A stretch of DNA of 64,000 nt, taken from Cololabis saira. Lineage: Eukaryota; Chordata; Actinopteri; Beloniformes; Belonidae. Below the pieces are notes generated by a model. That model had not been told where the DNA came from, ran no database searches, and was given only the letters and a program-made list of their open reading frames with translations. Every line of letters starts with the position of its first letter. Position 1 is the stretch's first letter. Below, piece after piece: positions 1 to 8,637 of the stretch. The stretch spans positions 1,823,501 through 1,887,500 of the forward strand of contig NC_084599.1 of assembly GCF_033807715.1 (NCBI RefSeq), read 5' to 3'. The translations under genes were made by a program, and so were the position numbers.

Positions 1-738
1 TCTCGTCCGTCCCTGGCACATCAAAACAATTCACGTAATAGTATTTCACTAACAGAGGAAAGTATCACCCCTTAAATTGATTAGATACGATGGTTGTGTT
101 TCCCTAGCCCCTCTCACTCAACGTTAACATTATACCATAAATAACATTAACACTAGCCATCACTGGCTGCCTGTAGGTAGCTCATTCAACTTTGCAAATA
201 CATCTACCTACACAATAATGTGATAAATTATGAACTCATCTGGTTAATATCTTATGGAAACCAAAGCGAAATCACACCTAATTACTCACATTTGAATTGT
301 AGCGTGATGGTGTTGCTACTGCAGCTTTCCTCGGCTCCGGCAGCTTTATCCTCCATCATGTTGCTCTGCGCAGCCGAAGGTGCGCGCGCAGCAACCAAAC
401 ACTGCTGCATTGCATTGTGGGAAATTTCTGCTCGGGTATGGTCCATTGATGCGCACTCAAAAGATTCTCCGGAATGAGTATGCATGATGCACACTATTTA
501 GTACGTTCTAACGTTTCTGACGCACTAAAAAATCTTGCATACTCATTTTGCATACTAAATAGGGTGGAAGTATGCGATTTCGGACGCATCCAATGAGTTT
601 TACGTCCGCACGTGAAGCCTTTAAGTGAGCCATGGATCTATTATAAAACTGGATGGGAGATCAAAAATGGCCGCCCATTCATTTCAACGCATTCTGCTCA
701 GCCAGCGCATACGCCGAAAAAATCTCTCGTCGTTTCCG
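1..738. other. No gene recognised; degenerate repeat-like DNA
   Basis: No open frame here resembles a known protein. The segment around 470-600 has repeated words such as gcatact and gcgatttcgga that recall decayed fish DNA-transposon ends, but I cannot define termini. A short motif near 628-647 (ccatggatctattataaaa) recurs inverted near 51985-52005, so part of this stretch is dispersed repeat. Confidence 0.4.
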
Positions 739-1175
739 AATTCGCATACTGTACTACAAGTATACACTGATTTGGCCATAGTGTAGTAAGTAGTGTAGCA
801 AACTGAATTGCTGATTGTATTTAATTGATTTATTTTATTTCACAATGTTATGGATATGAGCCTGTTAGTCCCGCCCCTTGGCGGCCCGGAATTGTCGGGG
901 TGACGAGTTCCGCCTCGCGGGTTTTGTTGTCAGAGAGATGTGTTGTTAATAAAGGTTCCGTGCCGTGCACGGCTGCGTTCCGACCTGACTTCTCTCTTAT
1001 TCTTGTCCACACTCATCGATAACGTGAGTAACTGCTCGGCTACAGTAGTATGGTGTATGTGAACAGAAGGAAATCTGCAGTGTGCGAAAAATACCCGGAT
1101 GTTGTACTGATCTGGAAAACAATCCGCAGCATGCTTCAAACCAGCTACCTCGGTTACTATATCCCAGAATGCAAT
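739..1175 (+). repeat. Dispersed DNA repeat, copy 1 (split by a solo LTR)
   Basis: The sequence from about 745 to 793 and from 1049 to about 1135 matches the reverse complement of 8150-8283 almost base for base, including the words gtatacactgattt and ctgcagtgtgcgaaaaa. The copy is interrupted at 794-1044. The family is probably a non-autonomous DNA transposon, judging from the 'cccagaatgca' words that both copies share, but the TIRs are not resolved and the superfamily is unassigned. Confidence 0.6.
794..1044 (+). mobile_element. Solo LTR (251 bp)
   Basis: The insert begins TGTAGC and ends GCTACA, the TG...CA inverted termini of an LTR, and is flanked by a 4-bp duplication gtag (790-793 and 1045-1048). 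The empty site is visible in the related repeat copy at 8222-8262, where the two flanks are joined with a single gtag. A polyadenylation signal AATAAA lies at 948-953. No internal retroelement sequence is present, so this is best read as the product of recombination between two LTRs. Its ends resemble those of the Ty3/gypsy LTRs at 1393-6915, but the body differs. Confidence 0.8.
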
Positions 1176-1180
1176 GCGGC

Positions 1181-1392
1181 CTCGGCCGGGCAGCGCTTTT
1201 TTCTTTTTTTTCTCAAAGTTTATTGAGAAAACAGCTGCAATCGGACAGTAATGTGATGTGAAGGCAGAAAGGACTAATTGCACCGTGGAGAGGGAGAAGG
1301 AGGAATATAATGTAAGTAACTTTAATATATAACCTTTTTAATTCAATTTAGTGTAAGGACAACGATTCAAAATTGTGGGTTTTTAATAGTAT
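1181..1392. other. Intergenic; short shared repeat
   Basis: A segment near 1188-1235 (cagcgctttttt, a T run, then caaagtttattgagaaaac) recurs near 24147-24187. Nothing coding is visible. This flank leads into the Ty3/gypsy element. Confidence 0.4.
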
Positions 1393-1550
1393 TGTAATGT
1401 GTGACAGACAAGGAGGAGACGGCTCGTAGTTTCTTGCCAGTTTATTACCGAGCAGGAAAACAACAAGGTTCTCTGATAATCCCAACGGCAGACTAACTCT
1501 CTAACGTCTAACGTCTCGCATTCCGGTGACAGGCAGAGAGGGACGCTAGA
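1393..1550 (-). repeat. 3' LTR of the Ty3/gypsy element
   Basis: This 158-bp repeat aligns with 6744-6915 over its whole length apart from a missing block near 1515 and scattered substitutions. Its inner border sits next to a run of C on the plus strand, which is the polypurine tract of the coding strand. Confidence 0.88.
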
Positions 1551-1908
1551 CTACCCCCCCCTTACAAAAGTCCTCGCCCACGAGGGACCAATGAGCCAAA
1601 ACGAAATAGGCAACTCGGCACACAATAAAACAACATTTTTTTTTTTTTTTTTTTAAGAACCGGGTGGACTGCATTCCCTTCCAGTGAGACTGGGGCGCAT
1701 TCTTGCCCTCTTCTGGAACAAGTGGTCTCACTACAACCCAGTACCTCCATCAAAATGAACAAACAAAGTCAAACAAAGTCTCTGAAGCGGCTTGGCGGCC
1801 TCCTCTGCCGTTGCAGACGCACCGCCTGGGCGTTTGACAACCCGGGGAATGGGACCGAGGATGCAGCCTCAAATGGGGGGGACGGTGAGGGAGGGGCAGG
1901 TGAATCAG

Positions 1909-4900
1909 TCACTGATGGGCAGCTGACACCTGGTGAATCTGGGTTCCCGGGAGGGGGGTCTGGAAGAATGCTGTGGACACTGACTCAGGAGCCCACCGTG
2001 CTCCCGCTGGGGAACTCTCCCAGGAGTGAGACTGAAGTGAAGCGTCCCCTCGGTATGGGGCCAGTCTGTCTCGGTGGAGCGCCACCTTCCTCCGGGTGTG
2101 TGGCAGCTGCACTCGGTACACCACTTCTCCCAGCCTTTCCAGTATTCTGCCAGGGCCCACCCACTGGCTGTCTAGCGTAGGGCAACGGCCCTTTTTCCTC
2201 TGAGAGAGGAAGACCCACACCAGCTCCTCGGCCCGAAAATGCCTCCCGTGTGCCCTCACATCGTAATTCCGTTTTTGACGCACCCCTGCTCTCAGCTGTT
2301 GCTCCCTGGCAAACCTGTGAGCAGACTCGAGCCGGTCCTGCAGCCTGCTAGCATACTCGGGGCCTGGTGGCCGGTTTGGGGAATCTGGTGGCCGACCAAA
2401 GGCCAGCTCTGCAGGGGTGCGGAGCTCTCTCCCCAGCATGAGGAGGGTGGGGGTGCAGGATGTGGTCTCCTGTACCGCAGAGCGACACGCCATGAGCACC
2501 AGGGGGAGGTGGAGGTCCCAGTCACGCTGGTGCTGAGAGGTGAGAAGGGCCAGCTGCTGACCCAAGGTGCGGTGGAGCAAGCCGTCGCTCTGCGGCCGCA
2601 AAGGTGTGGTGCGCGTTTTGCGTATGCCCAGACGTTCACACATGGCTGCAAACACCCGGGACTCGAAATTTCTCCCTTGATCACTGTGCAGGGCTTCCGG
2701 CACTCCAAATCTGCTGAACATGCCCTCCACCAGGGCGTCTGCAACAGTCTCTGCTTCCTGATCTGGGATTGCGTACGCCTCGGGCCATCGGGTGAAATAG
2801 TCTATGGCGGAGAAGACGTAACGGTTACCCCGGTCTGAGCGAGGTAACGGGCCCATTTTATCTACTGCCACTCTTTCCATGGGAGCCCCCACAGGGAACT
2901 GCTGGAGGGGAGCATGGGAACGGTCAGGAGGACCCTTACGCGCAGTACATGCGTCGCAGCGGCGACAAAAGTCCTGTACATCCCTCCTGCACTGCCCCCA
3001 GTAGAAGCCCTGTCGCAGGCGTCGGAGTGTCTTAGTGACCCCGAAATGCCCCGACCCGGCGGCTCCATGCATGGCCTTGAGCACCGCCTCCTTCAGGCCC
3101 CTAGGGACCACCACCTGCCACCTCTCCTCTCCGGTGGCTGGCTCCTTCCACGCATGTTGCAGGACCCCCTGACAAAGCCGCAGAGCCTTATACTTGGACC
3201 ACAGCCCCTTGGTGCGTGTGGAGAGAGCGGACACCTCTTCCCATGGCGGCCGCCGCTGAGCTTCTACCCACTGCCGTACTGGCCGTAGGTCTGCATCCTG
3301 CTCTTGATGCTGCCCCCAATCTGCTGTGTCAACTGTCTGTAACTCCCGACAGATGAACACTTCTGAGCGTCGCCCCTCAGCACAACTCTCCTCCTCCCGT
3401 AACTCTCTCTCACGGTCTTCTCTCCGTGCACAGTAGTGGCACCCTTCAGCTGCGCATGGGCGCCGGGAGAGAGCGTCGGCATTGGTGTGACGAGTCCCTG
3501 GCCTGTACTCCACTTTAAAGTGGAAAGCCTGCAGTTCCTCTAGCCACCTGGCTACCTGCCCCTCAGGTTCTTTAAATGTCATGAGCCACTGCAGGGCTGA
3601 GTGGTCAGTTCTCACAGTGAAAAGAGGGCCACACAGATAGTACTTGAAATGTCTGATTGACAACACCACTGCCAAGAGCACCCGGCGGGTGACGCAGTAG
3701 CGCCGTTCTGCCTTGCTGAACGCCCGGCTGAAGTACGCCACTAATCTCTCCCCTTCGGGACCCACCTGAGACAGTACACCCCCCACCCCCACACCGCTAG
3801 CGTCTGTGTCAAGGGTGAAAGGCAAGGTGGGGTCCGCTGGGGCGAGCACCGGGGCCTGGCTCAGGGCTCGTTGAAGGCCGGTGAATGCCTCCTGACACTG
3901 CTTTGTCCACACATATTCCCTGTCCTTCTGAAGCAGCTGAAACAGGGGGGCAGCGATGCAGGAGAAACCCCTCACAAACCTCCGGTAGTAGGAGGCCAGC
4001 CCCAGGAAGCTCTTCAGCTGCTTCTGGTTGGTGGGGGCTGGCCAGCCTGTGACTGCCTGCACCTTCTCCTCCAAAGTGCTGATGCCCTCCCCCCCCACTT
4101 GGTGTCCCAAAAAGGTTACCTCTCTCCGCATAAAGTGGCACTTGTCGGGGTGAAGCTTCAGGCCCCCGGCTCGGATCCGTTCCAGTACCAGCTGCAGGGC
4201 TGACAGGGCGGCCTCGAAGGAGTTGCCATGCGCCAGTATGTCATCCAGGTAAACCAGGCACTGTTGACGGGGGACCCCAGCCAGCACCTTGTCTATCAGC
4301 CTCGCGAAAGTGGCAGGGGCGTTGCAAAGTCCGAAACTGAGGACCTTAAACTGCCACAGCCCCCGACCTGTGCAGAAGGCTGTCTTTGGTCGGGCTTCGG
4401 GAGCTAGTGGGACCTGGTAGTAGCCACTGCGGAGGTCAAGGGAGGAGAACCAGGAGGACCCTGAGACCAGGTCTAGCGACTCATCTATGCGAGGTAGGGG
4501 GTATGAATCTTTGGTGGTTACTCCATTCACCGGCCTGTAGTCTGGGCAGAGCCGCCAGCCGCCCATCTTCTTAGGAACCATGACGACGGCTGCTGCCCAG
4601 GGACTGTCAGATGGCTCAATGATACCGGCCTGCAGCAGGTTCTGCACAGCTTCATCACAAGCCTGTTGTCTAGCCAGGGGGAGGCGGCGTGGTCGACACT
4701 TAATAGGACGATGGTCCCCAGTATCCATATCGTGTTGCATGAGCTGAGTCCACCCCACCTCCTCCTCGCTCCATGCAAAACTGTCCTGGAATTCCAGCAA
4801 CAGCTGCCACAGCTGCTCCTGCTGCAGGGGGTTGAGGCCGCCACTGTTCTTACTCCACACCTCTCTTACTGCAGGCAGCGCCCCCTGCTTCCATGACGGG

Positions 4901-5649
4901 GGCCCCAGAGGTGGGGCTAGGGACGAGTGGCGTATGTGACTGGCCGGATCGGCTGTGGAATCACTCCCGATAGTACTAGTGGGGAGGGGGGAAGAGGAGG
5001 AGAGGCAACTCCCTCCCCTCTCCACTGCAACATCGGCTGGCATGAAAAGCCTGACTAGAGGACTAGAGGTGGGGTCATAGGGAGTCAAAGTGATAGCTGG
5101 TCCCCCTCGGAAGCGTATGATGCTCCTCCCCAGGTCCAGGTGACAGCGCGTGGCCTTCAGGAAGTCCAAACCTAGGATGCACTGGTCCTGTACTGCAACT
5201 ATCCACACTGGATGACGCACTGCTCTTTTACCAACTTCCACAGTCAGTTGGCATGTGCCTAGCAGCTGGGCCATCTCACCCGTGACCGTGCGCAGCTGTA
5301 CTGTGGTGGAGTCCAACTGAGTCCCCGCTGGTAGGAAGTCGGGCCTCACCAGGGTTACTGTTGATCCCGTGTCAACTAGGGCCAAGCAGGGCACCCCCTC
5401 CACTGAGGCCGGGACATAGCATGAGTCCCCCACACCGGTGTGACCCACTGCTACGACAGGCTCCCAGGCTGCGATGTCCTCTGTTTCCATGGGGGGTGGA
5501 GCCCGGCTCAGGCTGCTGTCAGATGGGGCTCCTCCCCCCGCCGAGGGAGAGGTAGGAACTGCTGAGGGTGGGGTGGGGCCCGGCGTCTGCATATCCCTCT
5601 CTACGCGTGCCCCGAGCCGTTTCCCTGCCTTGTGTGTGACTGGGGGCAC
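1909..5649 (-). CDS. pol: Ty3/gypsy pol polyprotein (protease-RT-RNase H-integrase)
   Basis: The 1246-residue frame is open from end to end. In order it shows an aspartic protease with LVDTGST near residues 91-97, a reverse transcriptase with VYLDD near 465, an RNase H with LDTDASG near 611, an HHCC zinc finger of integrase around 880-925, and an integrase core with VDKMGPL and HSDQG (near 986). A chromodomain-free tail with basic residues follows. It overlaps the end of gag by 49 nt and is in the -1 frame, so expression by -1 ribosomal frameshifting is likely; the ATG at 5649 may not be used. In the integrase core the segment after RPQSDG reads LLHRTL (about 2571-2590), which lacks the catalytic glutamate of the DDE triad. 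This looks like a 9-nt in-frame deletion, and integration activity is probably lost. Confidence 0.93.
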   Translation of the reverse strand: MPPVTHKAGKRLGARVERDMQTPGPTPPSAVPTSPSAGGGAPSDSSLSRAPPPMETEDIAAWEPVVAVGHTGVGDSCYVPASVEGVPCLALVDTGSTVTLVRPDFLPAGTQLDSTTVQLRTVTGEMAQLLGTCQLTVEVGKRAVRHPVWIVAVQDQCILGLDFLKATRCHLDLGRSIIRFRGGPAITLTPYDPTSSPLVRLFMPADVAVERGGSCLSSSSPLPTSTIGSDSTADPASHIRHSSLAPPLGPPSWKQGALPAVREVWSKNSGGLNPLQQEQLWQLLLEFQDSFAWSEEEVGWTQLMQHDMDTGDHRPIKCRPRRLPLARQQACDEAVQNLLQAGIIEPSDSPWAAAVVMVPKKMGGWRLCPDYRPVNGVTTKDSYPLPRIDESLDLVSGSSWFSSLDLRSGYYQVPLAPEARPKTAFCTGRGLWQFKVLSFGLCNAPATFARLIDKVLAGVPRQQCLVYLDDILAHGNSFEAALSALQLVLERIRAGGLKLHPDKCHFMRREVTFLGHQVGGEGISTLEEKVQAVTGWPAPTNQKQLKSFLGLASYYRRFVRGFSCIAAPLFQLLQKDREYVWTKQCQEAFTGLQRALSQAPVLAPADPTLPFTLDTDASGVGVGGVLSQVGPEGERLVAYFSRAFSKAERRYCVTRRVLLAVVLSIRHFKYYLCGPLFTVRTDHSALQWLMTFKEPEGQVARWLEELQAFHFKVEYRPGTRHTNADALSRRPCAAEGCHYCARREDRERELREEESCAEGRRSEVFICRELQTVDTADWGQHQEQDADLRPVRQWVEAQRRPPWEEVSALSTRTKGLWSKYKALRLCQGVLQHAWKEPATGEERWQVVVPRGLKEAVLKAMHGAAGSGHFGVTKTLRRLRQGFYWGQCRRDVQDFCRRCDACTARKGPPDRSHAPLQQFPVGAPMERVAVDKMGPLPRSDRGNRYVFSAIDYFTRWPEAYAIPDQEAETVADALVEGMFSRFGVPEALHSDQGRNFESRVFAAMCERLGIRKTRTTPLRPQSDGLLHRTLGQQLALLTSQHQRDWDLHLPLVLMACRSAVQETTSCTPTLLMLGRELRTPAELAFGRPPDSPNRPPGPEYASRLQDRLESAHRFAREQQLRAGVRQKRNYDVRAHGRHFRAEELVWVFLSQRKKGRCPTLDSQWVGPGRILERLGEVVYRVQLPHTRRKVALHRDRLAPYRGDASLQSHSWESSPAGARWAPESVSTAFFQTPLPGTQIHQVSAAHQ

Positions 5650-6593
5650 TCCCTCACTAAGTGCCCTGGCTGGCCACAGCCCCAGCAGACCCTAGGGCCC
5701 GGGCGTGGTCTGCGTGGCGCCTGCAGCGAGACTGCACGTATCAGTTCTGTTATTTCAGCCACCCAAGCCGGTCTGTCCTCCGTTGGGGAGCTCCCTACTG
5801 CAGCCCGGGTTGCAGGTGAAGTTACCCTCTGCTCGTTCCCAGCGGCTCCGCCCCACACCTGCTCTCTCTCTACGGCCAGCTCCAAGGCAGACTGCAAGGT
5901 CTGAGGATGCTGCAGCTGAACCTGAACACGCAAGTCAGTGGGGGACAGAGCTCTGATGAACTGGTCTCGGGCTAACTCGCTCTGCACTCCCGGGGGCATG
6001 TGTGAATAAGCCCGACGTGTCAGGCTCTCTATGTCGTTGGCTAAGACCCTCAGCGGCTCCCCGTGTCTTCTGCAACGGTTTCTCAGCTCCGTCCGCAGGA
6101 GCTCCGGCTGAGAACACTGTCCAAAACGCCTCTGCAGAGCTCCCACCAAAGCTTCATAACTACGACGTTCCTCAGGGCTGAGCATCAGCAGGCATGAGAG
6201 GGCATCCTCTGTGAGGCACAAAGCCAGCTGGAGGGCTTTAGTCTCTATTGTCCATACCTCTGCCTCCGCTAGTAGGTCAAATTGGGCATGGAAGGCTTCC
6301 CACTCTGACCTACCGGAGTATTTGGGTGTTTTGACAGCTGAGCATGACGCAGGGCGATGGGCGGGGTTTACCTCCCGAGCCTCACTTAAGCGGGTTGGGG
6401 GACCGGCTCGAAATGACGGGGAAAGCGTCATGCCCGCCTCACTAGCCATCCTAACGGCTGACTCTCTCAGGCGGTCCTTTGCCTCCCGTGAAAGTCTCTC
6501 CATCTCTCTGGCAAAGTACTGACCACCCGCCTGCAGCTTCCTCCTCTCTCCTCCCCTCCTCTCTCCCGTCTTTGGTCTCGCACCGTAATTCAT
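5601..6593 (-). CDS. gag: Ty3/gypsy Gag with one CCHC zinc knuckle
   Basis: The frame stays open upstream to 6839, but that start lies inside the 5' LTR. The ATG at 6593 (MNYGARPKTG), about 150 bases after the LTR, is a better start and gives 330 residues. The middle has the helical capsid-like region of Ty3/gypsy Gag (AFHAQFDLLAEAE, ALVGALQRRFG). The C-terminus has a single knuckle, CWGCGQPGHLVRECP, which binds genomic RNA in this family. Gag would form the cytoplasmic particle in which pol reverse-transcribes the RNA. The stop falls 49 nt inside pol. Confidence 0.88.
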   Translation of the reverse strand: MNYGARPKTGERRGGERRKLQAGGQYFAREMERLSREAKDRLRESAVRMASEAGMTLSPSFRAGPPTRLSEAREVNPAHRPASCSAVKTPKYSGRSEWEAFHAQFDLLAEAEVWTIETKALQLALCLTEDALSCLLMLSPEERRSYEALVGALQRRFGQCSQPELLRTELRNRCRRHGEPLRVLANDIESLTRRAYSHMPPGVQSELARDQFIRALSPTDLRVQVQLQHPQTLQSALELAVEREQVWGGAAGNEQRVTSPATRAAVGSSPTEDRPAWVAEITELIRAVSLQAPRRPRPGPRVCWGCGQPGHLVRECPQSHTRQGNGSGHA

Positions 6594-6727
6594 GCTCCAA
6601 CTGCCGCCAGCCCGCCCGTTAACTAGAGCCGCCGTCAATGAAGATTTTTTTCTTTTTAATCTTCCTTTCTTCCTTTCCTCCTTTCTTTCTTTCTTTTTCT
6701 TCTCCGACTTGTCCGATGTCCGAATTT

Positions 6728-6743
6728 TCACTTCTGACACCAG
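6728..6743 (-). other. Primer-binding site of the Ty3/gypsy element
   Basis: Immediately inside the 5' LTR, allowing one base, the minus strand reads tggtgtcagaagtg. The initial TGG would pair with the CCA end of a tRNA primer. It resembles leucine-tRNA-type primer sites, but I have not verified the tRNA. Confidence 0.7.
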
Positions 6744-6915
6744 TGTAATGTGTGACAGACAAGGAGGAGACGGCTCGTGGTTTCTTGCCAGTGTATTACC
6801 GAGCAGGAAAACAACAACAAGGTTCTCTGATAATCCCAACGGCAGACTAACTCTCTAACGTCTAACGTCTCCGGTAGAACTTGCATTCCGGTCACAGGCA
6901 GAGAGGGTCGCTACA
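6744..6915 (-). repeat. 5' LTR of the Ty3/gypsy element
   Basis: This 172-bp repeat on the minus strand begins tgtagcgaccctctc and ends cacacattaca. It should carry the promoter and the start of the transcript. It is the longer of the two LTRs. Confidence 0.88.
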
Positions 6916-7276
6916 CTATGTTAGGTTTTTGTTAGTTATCTTAGTGTGCTTGCTACGTAAATAAAAGTGAACTAAGTGTTATGACAACATTATATATCGG
7001 TAGTTCGCTGTATTTTCATGAAATAACTACTTTTCATTGCTGTGTTTTGACAGAGAATTTGTCCGGGAGCTGAAATAAATAGATGCAGAGAGAGGGTTTG
7101 GACAAGGAGGAGAAGATGGAGAGAGAGCTACTCGACAGTGAGGAGAACTTGTTAATAATACAATAACATGAACTTCAATAGACTGATATGTTCATTTCAA
7201 TACATTTATTAAAATCCATTTCCATCTCTTATGTCATTTCATCAATGAATTTGGTTTTACTGCTATTTCAACATTT
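6916..7276. other. No gene recognised
   Basis: This AT-rich flank has no open frame of interest. No termini or tandem repeats were seen. Confidence 0.4.
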
Positions 7277-7394
7277 AAGATAGGATAATCCTTTATTAGT
7301 CCCACATCGGGGAAATTTGCAAAATATGGTCCAACTGGAATCAAACTCCCGTTCGCTGTACGAAAGTCACCTACTCAACCCGTTGAGCTAAAAG
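7277..7394 (-). mobile_element. tRNA-derived SINE with a LINE-type tail
   Basis: On the minus strand the head reads tagctcaacgggttgagtagg, an A-box-like element, then gggagtttgattcc, a B-box-like element of RNA polymerase III promoters. The tail reads ccccgatgtgggactaata followed by aaaggattatcct, a 3' end common to fish SINEs and the LINEs that mobilise them. The head is too diverged and lacks a clean acceptor stem, so I do not call it a tRNA gene. Confidence 0.7.
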
Positions 7395-7784
7395 ATATAC
7401 AGCTCTGATCTCTCTGTGGTATATATATATCTATCTAGTGAAAACATGAAGCTTTACTTTATATTCAGACAAACTAACGTGAGAGCTACAACTGTTAGAT
7501 TTCATCTATTAAACCAACATTTATTTTCTTAAATGATTTATTTCAGCCGGCGACAATTCTCCACAGGGCTGCAGTTTCTCCCCGGGACGGCGCCGTAGTT
7601 TGACCCGGCGATCGCGTCTGTTCTCCGGCCGTGAGCTGCTGATGCGGCCGGACTGGCGGCTCTTCTGATCCTCGAAACATCGGATCAAATTTCTACGCCT
7701 TACTTTTACGCCTGAATGTTAAAAGATGTTAAAACGTAATAAAGTGGCATATTAACAGCGCTACAGCTGGAATTACAACAGCTT
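7395..7784. repeat. Dispersed repeat shared with 24258-24335
   Basis: Positions 7488-7555, agctacaactgttag onwards, match the reverse complement of 24265-24335. The rest is a short GC-rich patch (7557-7680) without an open frame I recognise. The transposon family is unknown. Confidence 0.45.
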
Positions 7785-8008
7785 CAGTGTTTCTGAACTC
7801 TGGTCCTCGTGGGCCCCTGTCCTGCATGTTTTAGATGCTACCCTGCTTCAGCACACCGTGATACAAGTACCTGTGTCATCAACAGAGTTGTGCAGACCTT
7901 GGTGACAAGCTAATTAGGACCTTTAATTAGAATCAGGTGTGTTGATGCAAGGAAACATCTAAAACATGCAGGACAGGGGCCCACGAGGACCAGGATTGAG
8001 AAGCACTG
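7785..8008. mobile_element. hAT-like MITE (224 bp)
   Basis: The left end cagtgtttctgaactctggt and the right end, whose complement reads cagtgcttctcaatcctggt, are terminal inverted repeats that continue through tcctcgtgggcccctgtcct and tgcatgttttagatg. CAGTG termini and this TIR are typical of fish hAT MITEs. The 8-bp target duplication is not clear. No coding capacity. Confidence 0.8.
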
Positions 8009-8021
8009 TTCTAGTCTGCTT

Positions 8022-8286
8022 TTAAATCTCATGTTTCGCTGACGTTTTGGTGCGAGATGCATTCTGGGATACACTGTAGCACACTGCTGTGTGAACGGTC
8101 TGCTGGAGCAGCGTACTGAATCGTTCATTCAGTAGGCAGTATTCTGGTCTGAGCATGCTGAGGATTTTTTTCCAGATCAGTACAACATCCGGGTATTTTT
8201 CGCACACTGCAGATTTCCTTCTGTTCACATACAGCATACTACTTACTACACTTTGGCTAAATCAGTGTATACTTGTAGTACAGTAA
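8022..8286 (-). repeat. Dispersed DNA repeat, copy 2
   Basis: This is the reverse-complement relative of 739-1175, without the solo LTR, and serves as its empty site. Its end near 8286 is cut by the 3' end of the adjacent minus-strand LINE, which therefore inserted later. Confidence 0.6.
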
Positions 8287-8637
8287 GTAAGTAAATTTAT
8301 TAATGGATAGCCCCTTGAGATGAATCATCTCTTTTTTGAGGGGGTCCAACAAAAAACATACAACACAATACAAAACAGTTACAACATACATAATACATAA
8401 TACATAATACATAAGGCTCTCACACACAAACCCGCCCACACACCAGTCCCCAAGACCTACCACACCTGAAGAACACAGGTAAACACTGCATATAATGCAG
8501 TAATAGCAACAGGAACAACAATATTAATATTAATGGTAGTCATTGTCATCATCATTATGATACAATATATGAAGATATATATACATTATATATTAAATAA
8601 AAAAATAAAAATAAAATAAAATGAGAAGGCAATACCA

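Larger units (their letters stand above)
1393..6915 (-). mobile_element. Ty3/gypsy LTR retrotransposon, near full length
   Basis: Two direct repeats, 1393-1550 and 6744-6915, start tgtaatgtgtgacagac and bound an internal region carrying gag and pol on the minus strand. Reading the minus strand, 6744-6915 is the 5' LTR and 1393-1550 the 3' LTR. The 3' LTR lacks a block of about 13 bases present in the 5' LTR and ends in taga instead of taca. Flanks gtat (1389-1392) and ctat (6916-6919) are an imperfect 4-bp target duplication. A tgg-initial primer-binding site follows the 5' LTR, and a C-rich plus strand at 1551-1562 forms the polypurine tract on the coding strand. The order protease, RT, RNase H, integrase identifies Ty3/gypsy. 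A short integrase deletion suggests the copy cannot integrate by itself. Confidence 0.93.

Noticed and set aside
220..494. Small frames near the left edge
   Set aside because: They overlap on both strands, lack domain resemblance and have no supporting splice or promoter context.
1722..5695. Plus-strand frames across the Ty3/gypsy region
   Set aside because: The minus strand has a continuous pol with all expected domains; the plus frames have no recognisable domain.
7320..7394. Possible tRNA gene on the minus strand
   Set aside because: A-box- and B-box-like words are present, but the acceptor stem does not pair and a LINE-type tail follows; a SINE explains it better.
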